Positions 1 through 8,316 of a stretch of 64,000 bases of DNA are shown piece after piece. The DNA is taken from NCBI GenBank assembly GCA_028706315.1, contig JAQWBP010000006.1, forward strand, positions 36,064 to 100,063. The letters run 5' to 3'. Every line of letters begins with the position of its first letter. Position 1 is the stretch's first letter. Position numbers and translations under genes: made by a program. This stretch comes from Syntrophomonadaceae bacterium (GTDB taxonomy: Bacteria; Bacillota; Syntrophomonadia; Syntrophomonadales; Syntrophomonadaceae). Below the pieces are notes generated by a model that saw only the letters and a list, made by a program, of their open reading frames with translations, had not been told where the DNA came from and ran no database searches.

Positions 1-664
1 AATTGAAATTATACCTGGTATTGAAATGAATACAGAATATGGCGATGAAGAAGTGCATATACTGGGATATTTTATTAACTACCATGATAGTAGTCTAATT
101 AACCGGCTTAGCGAAATTAAAAAAGCTCGTTACACCAGGGCGCGTAATATGGTTACCCGACTGCAAAAGATGGGGTTATCGATAGACTTTGCACAAGTTG
201 AAAGACTTGCCCATGGTGATCTGATTGCTCGACCGCATATTGCTCGGGCCCTGATGGAAAAAGGCTATGTTTTTTCGATTAAAGAAGCCTTTAATAAATA
301 CATTGACAGGGGGAAACCTGGCTACGTACCAAGATATAAGTTCTTACCTGAAGAAGCTATTGCACTTATACAAAAAGCTGGTGGAATAAGTGTACTTGCT
401 CATCCTGGTTTGATAAAGAATCAGGATTGTATTACCCGGTTTATAAATATGGGAATTGATGGATTAGAAGTTTTTTATCCTGAGCATAGTAACCGTCAGA
501 TTAACTATTACCTGCTGCTCTGTGCTCGTAACAACTTGTTAATAACTGGCGGCTCAGACTTTCATGGTCTAGAAAAAGATAAAAACAAAGGCAAGCTAGG
601 ATTGGCAGGGCTAAACTACAATGATATGCAGAACATATATAAACATATGCGTCGAAAAAAATAG
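1..664 (+). CDS. PHP-domain metal-dependent phosphoesterase, 5' end outside window
   Basis: The reading frame is open from the first bases, before the first ATG at 26, so the gene starts upstream of the window. PHP proteins of this small stand-alone type hydrolyse phosphoesters (for example 3',5'-nucleoside bisphosphates) with a cluster of metal ions. Visible PHP motifs, numbered from the ATG at 26, are an arginine/histidine segment (RPHIA, 69-73), AHPGL (125-129) and the C-terminal GGSDFHG (175-181), whose Asp and His are metal ligands in the family. The N-terminal HxH metal motif would lie upstream. The exact substrate cannot be told. It ends 98 bases before the next gene. Confidence 0.8.
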   Translation, partial: IEIIPGIEMNTEYGDEEVHILGYFINYHDSSLINRLSEIKKARYTRARNMVTRLQKMGLSIDFAQVERLAHGDLIARPHIARALMEKGYVFSIKEAFNKYIDRGKPGYVPRYKFLPEEAIALIQKAGGISVLAHPGLIKNQDCITRFINMGIDGLEVFYPEHSNRQINYYLLLCARNNLLITGGSDFHGLEKDKNKGKLGLAGLNYNDMQNIYKHMRRKK

Positions 665-762
665 TATAAAAAAGAAAAATTTCATTTTGCAGCAGGAAGT
701 CCCCTTATACTTGTAGAATATGTTCTACTGGATTGGAAAAATTTACGAAAGGTAGGGGGACG

Positions 763-1605
763 ATGAAGAAACTTTTGGGAATATTTTTAGCAACCTTTAT
801 GATTTTAACTTTTTACAGTACTAGTACACTGGCCAGCGATAATTACTATACTGTACAAACAGGGGATACATTGTGGGCTATAGCATCAAACAACGGAATG
901 AGTATTGATTATTTAATGAGCGTAAATAAATTACAATCTGAAAACCTAAAACCTGGAGTTAAATTGCTTATTAAGAATAGTGAGGGGACTGAACAACCTG
1001 TTAAGAAAAGTAATAGTGAGGTAGAGCAACCTGTTCAAACTGATGATACAGAAACAACTCAGGTCTATTGCATACAGGAAGGCGATACTTTATTTAAGAT
1101 AGCTCATCAGTTAGGTACTACGGTTGAAAGATTAAAATATGTAAATAATATGTCCAGCGATATCATATATGTTGGAAATAGTCTTATAGTACCGACAGGA
1201 AATGCAAACGTTTCCCGTGCTGGTCTACCAACTTCAGGGAACCGCATTATTGCAAAAGCAGAAGAATACTTGGGAACTCCTTACCGATATGGTGGTCAGG
1301 GTCCAGGAGGGTTTGACTGTTCTGGATTTGCAAAATATATATATAAACAATTTGGCTATGATTTACCACGAACAGCGGCTTCTCAGTTTCAGAACGGGAC
1401 AACAGTTGCCAGAGAAGACATGGTACCGGGGGATCTAGTATTCTTTTCCTGCGGTAGGGGCGGGATTGACCATGTAGGCATTTATTCAGGTAGTAACCGA
1501 TTTATCCATTCAAGTTCACCGCGCAGTGGAGGAGTAATCTATTCATCATTAACTGAGGGGTATTACGCAAAATGTTTCGTAGGTGCAAAGCGGTGCTTAC
1601 GCTAG
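763..1605 (+). CDS. Secreted LysM/NlpC-P60 peptidoglycan endopeptidase
   Basis: A predicted cell-wall hydrolase that cuts peptide stems of peptidoglycan. It has an N-terminal signal peptide (residues 1-24), two LysM wall-binding repeats (about 28-70 and 101-144) joined by a Gln/Glu/Thr-rich linker, and a C-terminal NlpC/P60 domain (about 160-280). The catalytic Cys186 lies in GGFDCSGF, and candidate His residues are His237 (IDHVGIY) and His249. The ATG at 763 was chosen over an upstream in-frame TTG at 733 because it follows a GGTAGGGGGA ribosome site and begins a typical signal peptide. It is co-directional with the unknown gene 18 bases downstream. Confidence 0.9.
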   Translation: MKKLLGIFLATFMILTFYSTSTLASDNYYTVQTGDTLWAIASNNGMSIDYLMSVNKLQSENLKPGVKLLIKNSEGTEQPVKKSNSEVEQPVQTDDTETTQVYCIQEGDTLFKIAHQLGTTVERLKYVNNMSSDIIYVGNSLIVPTGNANVSRAGLPTSGNRIIAKAEEYLGTPYRYGGQGPGGFDCSGFAKYIYKQFGYDLPRTAASQFQNGTTVAREDMVPGDLVFFSCGRGGIDHVGIYSGSNRFIHSSSPRSGGVIYSSLTEGYYAKCFVGAKRCLR

Positions 1606-1623
1606 TAGCTATGGAGGGATTTA

Positions 1624-2025
1624 ATGAACGAAAGTGATATAAATAGGATTCTGGGCGTACCCGTAACCATTTTCGGTAGCCAGGAATGGCAAGAACTGGA
1701 GCAGAGAGAATTTAAATTCGGACCTGAAAATTTACTGGAAGAAATTTTGCAGAAACGATTATGGTCTAATGTTGAAATATTATGGGTTGTAAAAAGGCTG
1801 ATCTATTACTATGGCAGAAAAGATGCGTTGCTGAAAAAAGCACCGGTAGATAGGTTATTTATTAATATTATAGATATTCTGAGGGCTTTTTACCTGGTAC
1901 TCGATAAAGTCGATCCTGAGCTAGACGACAACATGCGAAGTTATATATCTACGAAATTAACTGATTCAACCTGGGGTATTAATAATAATACCCGGGAGTA
2001 CCTTTCTAAAATAAAAGATAACTAG
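1624..2025 (+). CDS. Conserved-looking hypothetical protein, 133 aa
   Basis: Not recognised. It is a soluble, mostly helical protein with no signal peptide, membrane segment or obvious metal motif. An ATG at 1624 follows a GGAGGG ribosome site, and the gene begins 18 bases after the NlpC/P60 gene, so the two are probably cotranscribed. A strong intrinsic terminator lies immediately after its stop codon. No function can be assigned from the sequence. Confidence 0.7.
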   Translation: MNESDINRILGVPVTIFGSQEWQELEQREFKFGPENLLEEILQKRLWSNVEILWVVKRLIYYYGRKDALLKKAPVDRLFINIIDILRAFYLVLDKVDPELDDNMRSYISTKLTDSTWGINNNTREYLSKIKDN

Positions 2026-2027
2026 AT

Positions 2028-2057
2028 TCAAAAACCGCTAATATTAGCGGTTTTTGA
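2028..2057 (+). terminator. Intrinsic terminator after the 1624-2025 gene
   Basis: Near-perfect palindrome AAAAACCGCTA/TAGCGGTTTTT with a short AT loop and a T-run on both strands. It ends the NlpC/P60 transcription unit. Confidence 0.85.
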
Positions 2058-2159
2058 AAATATCTTCATATGTTTTACCAAAAAGCAGGATATTTAATAG
2101 AGCATGTCGAACAAATATGGAAATTAGGGGAATTTATGTGGGGCAACAGGAGGTAAAGA

Positions 2160-2774
2160 ATGACACAGGGGATTAGAGAACAGAATATCCGGCGAATCAT
2201 AGATATGGAAGATAGGATTTGCCAGTGCCAACGGTGCACCTTTTTAGCTAAATGTGTTCGCAAACCTTCTATGGGTAAAGGGGAGCTTGAGCCAGATATT
2301 ATATTAGTTTTTGAATATGATAACCAGTTTACCAAGGATCTGGATAAAGTCATTAACCTGAGGAACCAGATTAAACAGACTTTTAATCTGGAGAGGGTCT
2401 ATCATACGTTTATGGTAAGGTGCCAGCCTAAAGCTTGTCGAGTTAGAAGTAGTGTAAGTTGCTATGCTGATAGCAAACTGCTGGACAAAGAATATAATTG
2501 TTTGTTAAGCAACAAGCCATGTGATGGTATACCTATTAATCCTAGTGATGAGGAAATTATATGTTGCCTACCTTTTCTAATAGAAGAGATTGGAATTTTG
2601 CATCCTAGTTATGTAGTTTTATTCGGGGACCGGGTCAGTGAATTTGTACTTAAATCCTATGGCGTTTTTGAAGATATCGAGCTCAATAACAGTTATAAGT
2701 GTGATGATATGGTGTTTATTGCTATTAGTAATGAGGCTGATTTTGACCCCGGGGCGGTTAAGCCGTTAATCTAA
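2160..2774 (+). CDS. Divergent uracil-DNA glycosylase (family 4/5)-like protein
   Basis: The overall pattern resembles Fe-S uracil-DNA glycosylases. There is an N-terminal cysteine cluster (Cys21, Cys23, Cys26, Cys32), a GKGELEPDII segment where family 4 has its G-x-G plus beta strand, a mid-protein VRCQPKACR stretch corresponding to the KCRPPxNR region, then EEIICCLPFL and a HPSYVVLFGDRVSEFVL strand-helix. However, the catalytic GEAPG motif is replaced by VFEYDN, and a cysteine-containing insert follows the CRP-like motif. It may bind an Fe-S cluster and DNA without normal glycosylase activity, or have another role. The start is the ATG after GGAGG at 2150-2154. Confidence 0.5.
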   Translation: MTQGIREQNIRRIIDMEDRICQCQRCTFLAKCVRKPSMGKGELEPDIILVFEYDNQFTKDLDKVINLRNQIKQTFNLERVYHTFMVRCQPKACRVRSSVSCYADSKLLDKEYNCLLSNKPCDGIPINPSDEEIICCLPFLIEEIGILHPSYVVLFGDRVSEFVLKSYGVFEDIELNNSYKCDDMVFIAISNEADFDPGAVKPLI

Positions 2775-3124
2775 TCCGGGATACTATAGTTATTTTTTTC
2801 CCAAGAGACTTCTGGTTTATATAATCCTGTCTGTAGCTTTCCTCTAATGCTTATCATAGTAGCATGCTTAGCCGGATTATTTTGTAGGCTTAGTTTGCTA
2901 GGGGCTCATACCTATTTTAGTGAAAGTTGTGCGAGTATAGAGAGTTTTATATTAGTGTGCTATCGTATGGTAATCTGATAGTAATTTTTGGACTTACGCA
3001 GCCTTCGAGGACTATAACAAGGAAATACTTAACAACGAAAAGGGAGAGGCTTTTGCCTGTCCTTTGTTCTTTTATAAATGTCTCCTGAATAATAATTTGT
3101 CAAAAAGGTTGTTGGAGGCAAAAT
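2775..3124. other. Intergenic region, no clear feature
   Basis: A 350-base AT-rich gap. I see no strong hairpin terminator, RNA gene or convincing promoter. A possible 43-codon ORF (2847-2978) lacks a ribosome binding site. The last 15 bases hold the GGAGGC ribosome site of the P-type ATPase. Confidence 0.5.
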
Positions 3125-5845
3125 ATGAAAGTCATCACTTCATGGTGCGATAAGTCAGGTTTAGAAGTACTTAATGAACTTGGAACAAGTATCGATAAAG
3201 GTTTAACTGAAGGTGAAATTGTAAGACGCAAGAGTTTATATAGCAATACCTTCGAAAATGGACCCCGAAACAGCCCTTTATTAATGTTTTTTAATCAGTT
3301 TACAGATACTATGGTCCTGGTGTTACTCGGGGCAACGGTAATATCAGGTATAATAGGAGATATGGCAGATGCGATTACGATAATGGCGATTGTAATCGTA
3401 AATGCTATACTAGGGTTTATACAGGAGTATCGGGCTGAGCGCTCGCTGGAAGAAATAAAAAAACTCGCTTCACCCTATGCAATTGTACTCCGTAATGGTA
3501 AAAAAGTACGCATAAAAGCTAGTGATCTGGTACCGGGAGATATCGTATTTCTCAATGCGGGTGATAAAATACCGGCAGATTTAAGACTCCTGGAAACGTA
3601 TAATCTTGAAATTGAAGAAGCAGCACTTACTGGTGAATCCGTACCTGTTACCAAGGAGGCCAATAAAATACTGCCTGAAAAGACTATACTTGCTGAGCGG
3701 GAAAATATGGCCTTTATGGGTACTTCTATTACTCGTGGACGGGCACTGGCAGTTGTTGTGGGTACCGGTATGAGGACAGTAATGGGGCAGATAGCCGAAA
3801 TGATGAAACAGACAGAACAGGCTATGACCCCTTTACAACTAAAATTAGACCAACTGGGTAAAATTTTAATAGTAATATGCCTACTAGTATGTGCAATAGT
3901 GACGTTTATGGGTATTTTACGTGGTGAAGATATTATGATTATGCTGATGGCCGGCATAAGTCTTGCTGTAGCCGCTATACCAGAAGGGTTACCGGCAATA
4001 GTAACTGTAGTACTAGCACTTGGAGTACAAAGAATGGCGAAAAATAATGCTATTATAAGAAAGTTGCCAGCAGTGGAAACTCTGGGATGTACGACAGTTA
4101 TATGCTCTGATAAGACTGGCACTCTAACGCAAAATAAGATGGCGGTACAAAAAATTGCCAGCCTGGATGTAACTTTAGATTTAGAAGGAGACGGTTATGC
4201 ACCCCAGGGTAGGTTTCTTGTAGGAGAAAAAGAGGTAAATCCCCTACAATTTAAGTCGCTACGTTTAATATTGGATGTAGCATTAAATTGTAATAATGCT
4301 TCATTAGAGAAAACTAAAGGAGAATATGGAGCCGAAGGAGACCCAACAGAAGTGGCGATTCTGGTCATGGCAAATAAAGGGGGTCTCACAAAGCCTTATA
4401 AAAGGATTAGAGAAATACCATTCGATTCAGTGCGCAAACAAATGAGTGTTGTTATAGAACATAATGGTGAATATAAGCTGTTCGTAAAAGGGGCACTAGA
4501 TGTGCTGATGAGCTCTTGTTCTACAGTTCTATATAAAGATAAACTGATTAATCTTGATCAAAAACGTAAAAATGAATTTTTAACAATACAGGAGCAGTGG
4601 GCTGAACAGGCCCTCAGGGTACTAGGGTTTGCATACAGGTCATTAACCAGGGATGAAATCGAACGGCTAAACGATGTAGAACTAGAAAAGGATTTAACCT
4701 TACTGGGAATATGCGGGATGATTGATCCCCCGAGAAGGGGTGTTGCTGATTCTGTCGAGGAATGTTTAAATGCTGGAATAATACCAGTGATGATCACAGG
4801 TGATCATCCTTCTACAGCCAGGGCGATTGCAATGCAGTTAGGAATAGCAGCGGGTAAAGAGGTTATAAACGGAAGTGCAATAGATGATATGTCAGATGAC
4901 AAACTTTACCAAAATGCAATACAATGGAGGGTTTTCGCTAGGGTGTCTCCCCAGCATAAAAACCGCATAGTCAAGGTACTAAAGAAACGCAATCACGTAG
5001 TTGCGATGACAGGGGACGGAGTTAATGATGCTCCAGCAGTCAAAGCTGCTGACATTGGTATAGCAATGGGTATTACCGGGACGGAAGTTACCAGAGAGGC
5101 ATCTTCGATGGTCCTAGCTGATGATAATTTTTCTACAATTGTAAAAGCTGTATATGAAGGTAGAGCGATTTATGATAATATTCGCAAATTTATCAGGTAT
5201 CTGCTAGGTGGTAACATTGGTGAGGTACTTGTCATGTTTTTGGCATCTTTATTCGGTATGCCTTTGCCTTTATTACCAATCCAGATATTGTGGGTTAATC
5301 TAATTACTGACGGTTTACCGGCAATGGCCTTGGGGCTGGAACCGCCTGAACCTGGTATAATGAATCGGAGTCCACGCACTAGAAACGAGGGGATATTTGC
5401 CAGGAATCTGGGGTGGATCATACTGGGCCGTGGTTTATACATAGGTATTATCACTTTAATAGCTTTTACAGCCGGAATGATTTACTGCAGATTACAGGGT
5501 ATTGATCAGGCTGACCTGCCACGCACCATGGCGTTAACAACCCTGGTATTTGCGCAGTTATTTTATGTTTTTGAGTGCAGATCAGAAAAATTCTCTCCGT
5601 TTGAATTGGGACTATTTAAAAATAAATTTCTAGCCGTGGCAGTTTTATGTTCGATAACTATGCATATCTGTGTTATATATGCACCGTTATTACAGCAAAT
5701 ATTTCATACCGTACCACTCAGTAGCTGGCAATGGATGTTAATTCTTATCCTGGCAGGAATGAGGATGATTTGGAAATATATTTTGTTTAATTGGCAAAGA
5801 TTTTTCGTGCCACGACTAAGTTATGGTAAAATTAATTTCTGGTAA
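3125..5845 (+). CDS. Calcium-translocating P-type ATPase (SERCA/PMCA-like)
   Basis: A membrane pump, 906 aa, the usual length for bacterial P2-type ATPases. It has the N-terminal cation-ATPase domain, the actuator motif LTGESVPV, the M4 ion-site motif PEGLPA, the phosphorylation motif DKTGTLT with Asp329, the nucleotide-binding KGA motif, the hinge MTGDGVNDAP, and a C-terminal bundle beginning NLITDGLPAMALG. PEGLP in M4 and the NxxTD-type M6 point to Ca2+ (P2A/P2B) rather than heavy-metal transport; manganese is possible. It stands alone between two non-coding stretches. The ATG follows a GGAGGC site. Confidence 0.92.
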   Translation: MKVITSWCDKSGLEVLNELGTSIDKGLTEGEIVRRKSLYSNTFENGPRNSPLLMFFNQFTDTMVLVLLGATVISGIIGDMADAITIMAIVIVNAILGFIQEYRAERSLEEIKKLASPYAIVLRNGKKVRIKASDLVPGDIVFLNAGDKIPADLRLLETYNLEIEEAALTGESVPVTKEANKILPEKTILAERENMAFMGTSITRGRALAVVVGTGMRTVMGQIAEMMKQTEQAMTPLQLKLDQLGKILIVICLLVCAIVTFMGILRGEDIMIMLMAGISLAVAAIPEGLPAIVTVVLALGVQRMAKNNAIIRKLPAVETLGCTTVICSDKTGTLTQNKMAVQKIASLDVTLDLEGDGYAPQGRFLVGEKEVNPLQFKSLRLILDVALNCNNASLEKTKGEYGAEGDPTEVAILVMANKGGLTKPYKRIREIPFDSVRKQMSVVIEHNGEYKLFVKGALDVLMSSCSTVLYKDKLINLDQKRKNEFLTIQEQWAEQALRVLGFAYRSLTRDEIERLNDVELEKDLTLLGICGMIDPPRRGVADSVEECLNAGIIPVMITGDHPSTARAIAMQLGIAAGKEVINGSAIDDMSDDKLYQNAIQWRVFARVSPQHKNRIVKVLKKRNHVVAMTGDGVNDAPAVKAADIGIAMGITGTEVTREASSMVLADDNFSTIVKAVYEGRAIYDNIRKFIRYLLGGNIGEVLVMFLASLFGMPLPLLPIQILWVNLITDGLPAMALGLEPPEPGIMNRSPRTRNEGIFARNLGWIILGRGLYIGIITLIAFTAGMIYCRLQGIDQADLPRTMALTTLVFAQLFYVFECRSEKFSPFELGLFKNKFLAVAVLCSITMHICVIYAPLLQQIFHTVPLSSWQWMLILILAGMRMIWKYILFNWQRFFVPRLSYGKINFW

Positions 5846-5948
5846 GAGCGGAGTAGATATATTAGAATAAGTTAATGACTCTGTAGTGATAATTTTCCAA
5901 ATTATATTTTGTAAAGAATTAATAGATAGATACTAAATACGCATTTTA

Positions 5949-6274
5949 CTGCTAATGCGCAGCAGTAGAATTTTGAATGGTGAAATTTTAATTTTGAATT
6001 ACGGTCGAAATGCACCCGCATTTCTATTTATTTCATTAATTAGACGCGGATTACCGCGGAGTTTTAATAGACGCAGATTTACGCGGATTTTTATGATTCA
6101 CGCTGATTTTCTCTTTTGTTTTCAGTAGTTTATAAAAAGTGCAAAGCACTTTTTATAAACAATTAATGAAAAATCCGCGGTAATCATATAAAATCTGCGT
6201 GTGAGCGTTAGCGAACCCGCGTTGAATTATGCTAACAGGATAAAACAATAAAATATAAATCTGCTAATGCGCAG
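5949..6274. repeat. Palindromic intergenic repeat cluster between direct 14-mers
   Basis: The 14-mer CTGCTAATGCGCAG occurs at 5949-5962 and again at 6261-6274. Between them are degenerate units related to ACGCGGATTTACGCGGA at about 6043-6060, 6069-6090 and 6097-6109. Their inverted counterparts lie at about 6168-6228, around a perfect 15-bp inverted repeat with a 3-base loop (6128-6142 with 6146-6160). There is no coding capacity. It looks like a MITE- or REP-type element just upstream of the yicC-remA-gmk run. Confidence 0.6.
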
Positions 6275-6318
6275 TATGTTTGAAAGCGGCAACTGTTAAA
6301 AGAAAGGTTGATGTAGAA

Positions 6319-7197
6319 ATGGTAAAAAGTATGACCGGCTTTGGAAGGGGTCAGTTGGTTGACGGAGGCTACGAAGTTTTATGTGAAGTAAAGGGTGTAA
6401 ATCATCGATATCTAGATATAAATCTTCGTCTATCCCGCCGCTATAATGCTCTTGAAGACAAAATAAAAGAAGAGATAAAAAAATATGTCAACCGTGGTCG
6501 ACTTGACATTAGTATTAATATCGAGAAAATCGATGAATCGTTGAGAAATATCAAGGTTGACAAAGATTTGGCGATAGCTTATCATGACTATTTGAAGGAA
6601 TTAGCAGAAAACCTAAATATTTCGCCGGAAATCAAAATTATTGATATATTTAGGCTACCGGAAGTTTTTACCCTTGAAGATCAGAATGAAGATCTGGACA
6701 TAACTTGGGAGGCACTAAAAAAAGCGCTTACTCTGTCTATGAAAAGTCTGGTGGAAATGCGTAGTAAAGAAGGCAATAACCTGGCTATCGATATTGTAAA
6801 CCGCAACCACCTGATATTATCAATGGTCGAACGTATGGAAACAAAGTCTCCCGAAGTAGCTGAAGAATACTTTGAGAAACTCCATCGGAGAATTTCCGAG
6901 TTAGTATCGCAGGAAGTAGTTGATGAACAGAGAATACTACAGGAAGCGGCGATTTTTGCTGATAAATCCAACATAACTGAGGAAATCGTTAGACTACGCA
7001 GTCACGTCAAACATCTGGATGAGCTAATGGAAGATGGCGATTCGATAGGAAGAAAATGCGATTTTCTCGTGCAAGAGATGTTCAGAGAGATAAATACTAT
7101 CGCTTCTAAAGCTAATAATCTGGAGATTAGTCGTATAGTAGTTGATGCCAAGGCTGAATTAGAAAAAATTAGGGAGCAATTGCAAAATATTGAGTAA
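6319..7197 (+). CDS. YicC/YloC-family endoribonuclease
   Basis: A 292-aa member of the YicC family, whose members are endoribonucleases implicated in RNA turnover. The hallmark N-terminus VKSMTGFGRG is followed by the conserved EVKGVNHRYLDINLRLSRR region, and the C-terminal DUF1732 domain is present (GRKCDFLVQEMFREINTIASK). I chose the ATG at 6319 rather than the upstream TTG at 6280 because family members start two or three residues before KSMTGFG. It is the first gene of the conserved yicC-remA-gmk-rpoZ-coaBC cluster and ends 33 bases before remA. Confidence 0.9.
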   Translation: MVKSMTGFGRGQLVDGGYEVLCEVKGVNHRYLDINLRLSRRYNALEDKIKEEIKKYVNRGRLDISINIEKIDESLRNIKVDKDLAIAYHDYLKELAENLNISPEIKIIDIFRLPEVFTLEDQNEDLDITWEALKKALTLSMKSLVEMRSKEGNNLAIDIVNRNHLILSMVERMETKSPEVAEEYFEKLHRRISELVSQEVVDEQRILQEAAIFADKSNITEEIVRLRSHVKHLDELMEDGDSIGRKCDFLVQEMFREINTIASKANNLEISRIVVDAKAELEKIREQLQNIE

Positions 7198-7230
7198 ACA
7201 GGAGGTGAGTCCCGGTATTACCGGGAGACT

Positions 7231-7491
7231 ATGGATATCAAACTAGTTAATATAGGATTCGGGAATATAGTTGCAGCAAATCGGATAGTAGCTATTGTAA
7301 GTCCTGAATCGGCCCCGATAAAACGTATTATTCAGGAAGCTAGAGAAAAGGGTATTTTAATTGATGCTACGTATGGAAGAAGAACCAGGGCAGTTATTAT
7401 GGCTGATAGTTCCCATGTAATTCTTTCAGCGGTGCAGCCCGAAACGGTAGCTAACCGTCTTGCTTCCAAGGATCTAAATGAAGAATTATAA
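7231..7491 (+). CDS. remA: RemA-family (DUF370) DNA-binding regulator
   Basis: An 86-aa protein matching the RemA/DUF370 family throughout (N-terminus [11 protein letters not shown], then [14 protein letters not shown] and [11 protein letters not shown]). In Bacillus, RemA is an arc-forming DNA-binding activator of biofilm-matrix genes. In clostridia the gene nearly always sits between yicC and gmk, as here. The start ATG follows AGGAGGTGAG at 7200-7209 at a rather long distance, with a small GC-rich hairpin (CCCGGTATTACCGGG) between the ribosome site and the start; that hairpin could bring the two closer together. Confidence 0.9.
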   Translation: MDIKLVNIGFGNIVAANRIVAIVSPESAPIKRIIQEAREKGILIDATYGRRTRAVIMADSSHVILSAVQPETVANRLASKDLNEEL

Positions 7492-7511
7492 GTAACAGGT
7501 GTGATACTAAA

Positions 7512-8093
7512 ATGTCAAAAAAAGGTACTCTCTTTGTAATATCTGGCCCATCCGGGGTTGGTAAGGGAACTTTGAAAGAAGTACTACTAGCTGAACTAGC
7601 TGGTATTAAATTATCTATATCAGTTACTACCAGAAAGCCAAGAGTCGGCGAAGTAGATGGCAGGGATTATTTTTTCGTTAGTGAAGAGACTTTTAAAGAA
7701 CTCATTTTAGAAGATAAGTTATTGGAATGGGCAAAAGTTTACACGAATATGTATGGGACTCCGCGGGATTTTGTCCTGGAAAATCTCAATCAAGGTCAGG
7801 ATATTTTACTGGAAATAGATATACAGGGAGCTCTTCAGATTAAAAAAAAGATGCCTGATGGGGTTTTTATATTTATATCTCCTCCCAGTATAGAAGAGTT
7901 AGGGCTGAGGTTATATTCTCGTGGGAAAGATAGTCAGGAGAGTATAAATATACGTCTGGCTGCATGTAAGGACGAATTGAAGTATAGTAAGCATTATAAT
8001 TATATCGTGGTAAATGATAATATCAGTGAGGCAGTGGATAAACTCAAGTCTATTATAGTTGCAGAGCGTTGTAAAATAGAAAAATTAGATTAG
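7512..8093 (+). CDS. gmk: Guanylate kinase
   Basis: Converts GMP and ATP to GDP and ADP in the cytoplasm. The P-loop SGPSGVGKGT is at residues 11-20, followed by the GMP-binding segment TTRKPRVGEVDGRDYFFV and the lid region (SRGKDSQESINIRL). Length 193 aa is normal for the family. It lies 20 bases after remA and directly before rpoZ, so purine nucleotide supply and an RNA polymerase subunit are cotranscribed. Confidence 0.95.
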   Translation: MSKKGTLFVISGPSGVGKGTLKEVLLAELAGIKLSISVTTRKPRVGEVDGRDYFFVSEETFKELILEDKLLEWAKVYTNMYGTPRDFVLENLNQGQDILLEIDIQGALQIKKKMPDGVFIFISPPSIEELGLRLYSRGKDSQESINIRLAACKDELKYSKHYNYIVVNDNISEAVDKLKSIIVAERCKIEKLD

Positions 8094-8104
8094 AGGTGAT
8101 AGGT

Positions 8105-8305
8105 TTGATTCCTCCTTCTACCAAAGAATTAATTAGTATCGGTAAGAGCAAATATGCAGTTGTAGTGGGAGTATCGCGCAGGGTGAGGGTTTTATCTGAA
8201 CTGATGAAGGATGACGAAGACTTTAGCCTTTCCGCAATAATCACCAAAGCTCTCGATGAATTTACTTCCGGGACAATTAAACTGAACAAGGACGGAAAAA
8301 GTTAA
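8105..8305 (+). CDS. rpoZ: RNA polymerase omega subunit
   Basis: A small subunit that stabilises the beta' subunit of RNA polymerase. The 66-aa product starts LIPPSTKELISIGKSKYAVV and contains the conserved VSRRVRVLSE segment, matching omega's M-x-x-P-S and ASKRARQL-type motifs. I chose the TTG at 8105, which follows GAGGTGAT, over the GTG at 8096 that lies within the ribosome site. It is tightly spaced after gmk and 11 bases before coaBC. Confidence 0.88.
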   Translation: MIPPSTKELISIGKSKYAVVVGVSRRVRVLSELMKDDEDFSLSAIITKALDEFTSGTIKLNKDGKS

Positions 8306-8316
8306 GGAGGGTTGAA

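Noticed and set aside
2847..2978. Possible 43-codon hydrophobic ORF upstream of the P-type ATPase
   Set aside because: No ribosome binding site and no recognisable sequence.
3475..4122. Long antisense ORF within the P-type ATPase gene, and similar antisense ORFs throughout
   Set aside because: Shadows of conserved coding sequence in other frames; no ribosome sites, improbable composition.
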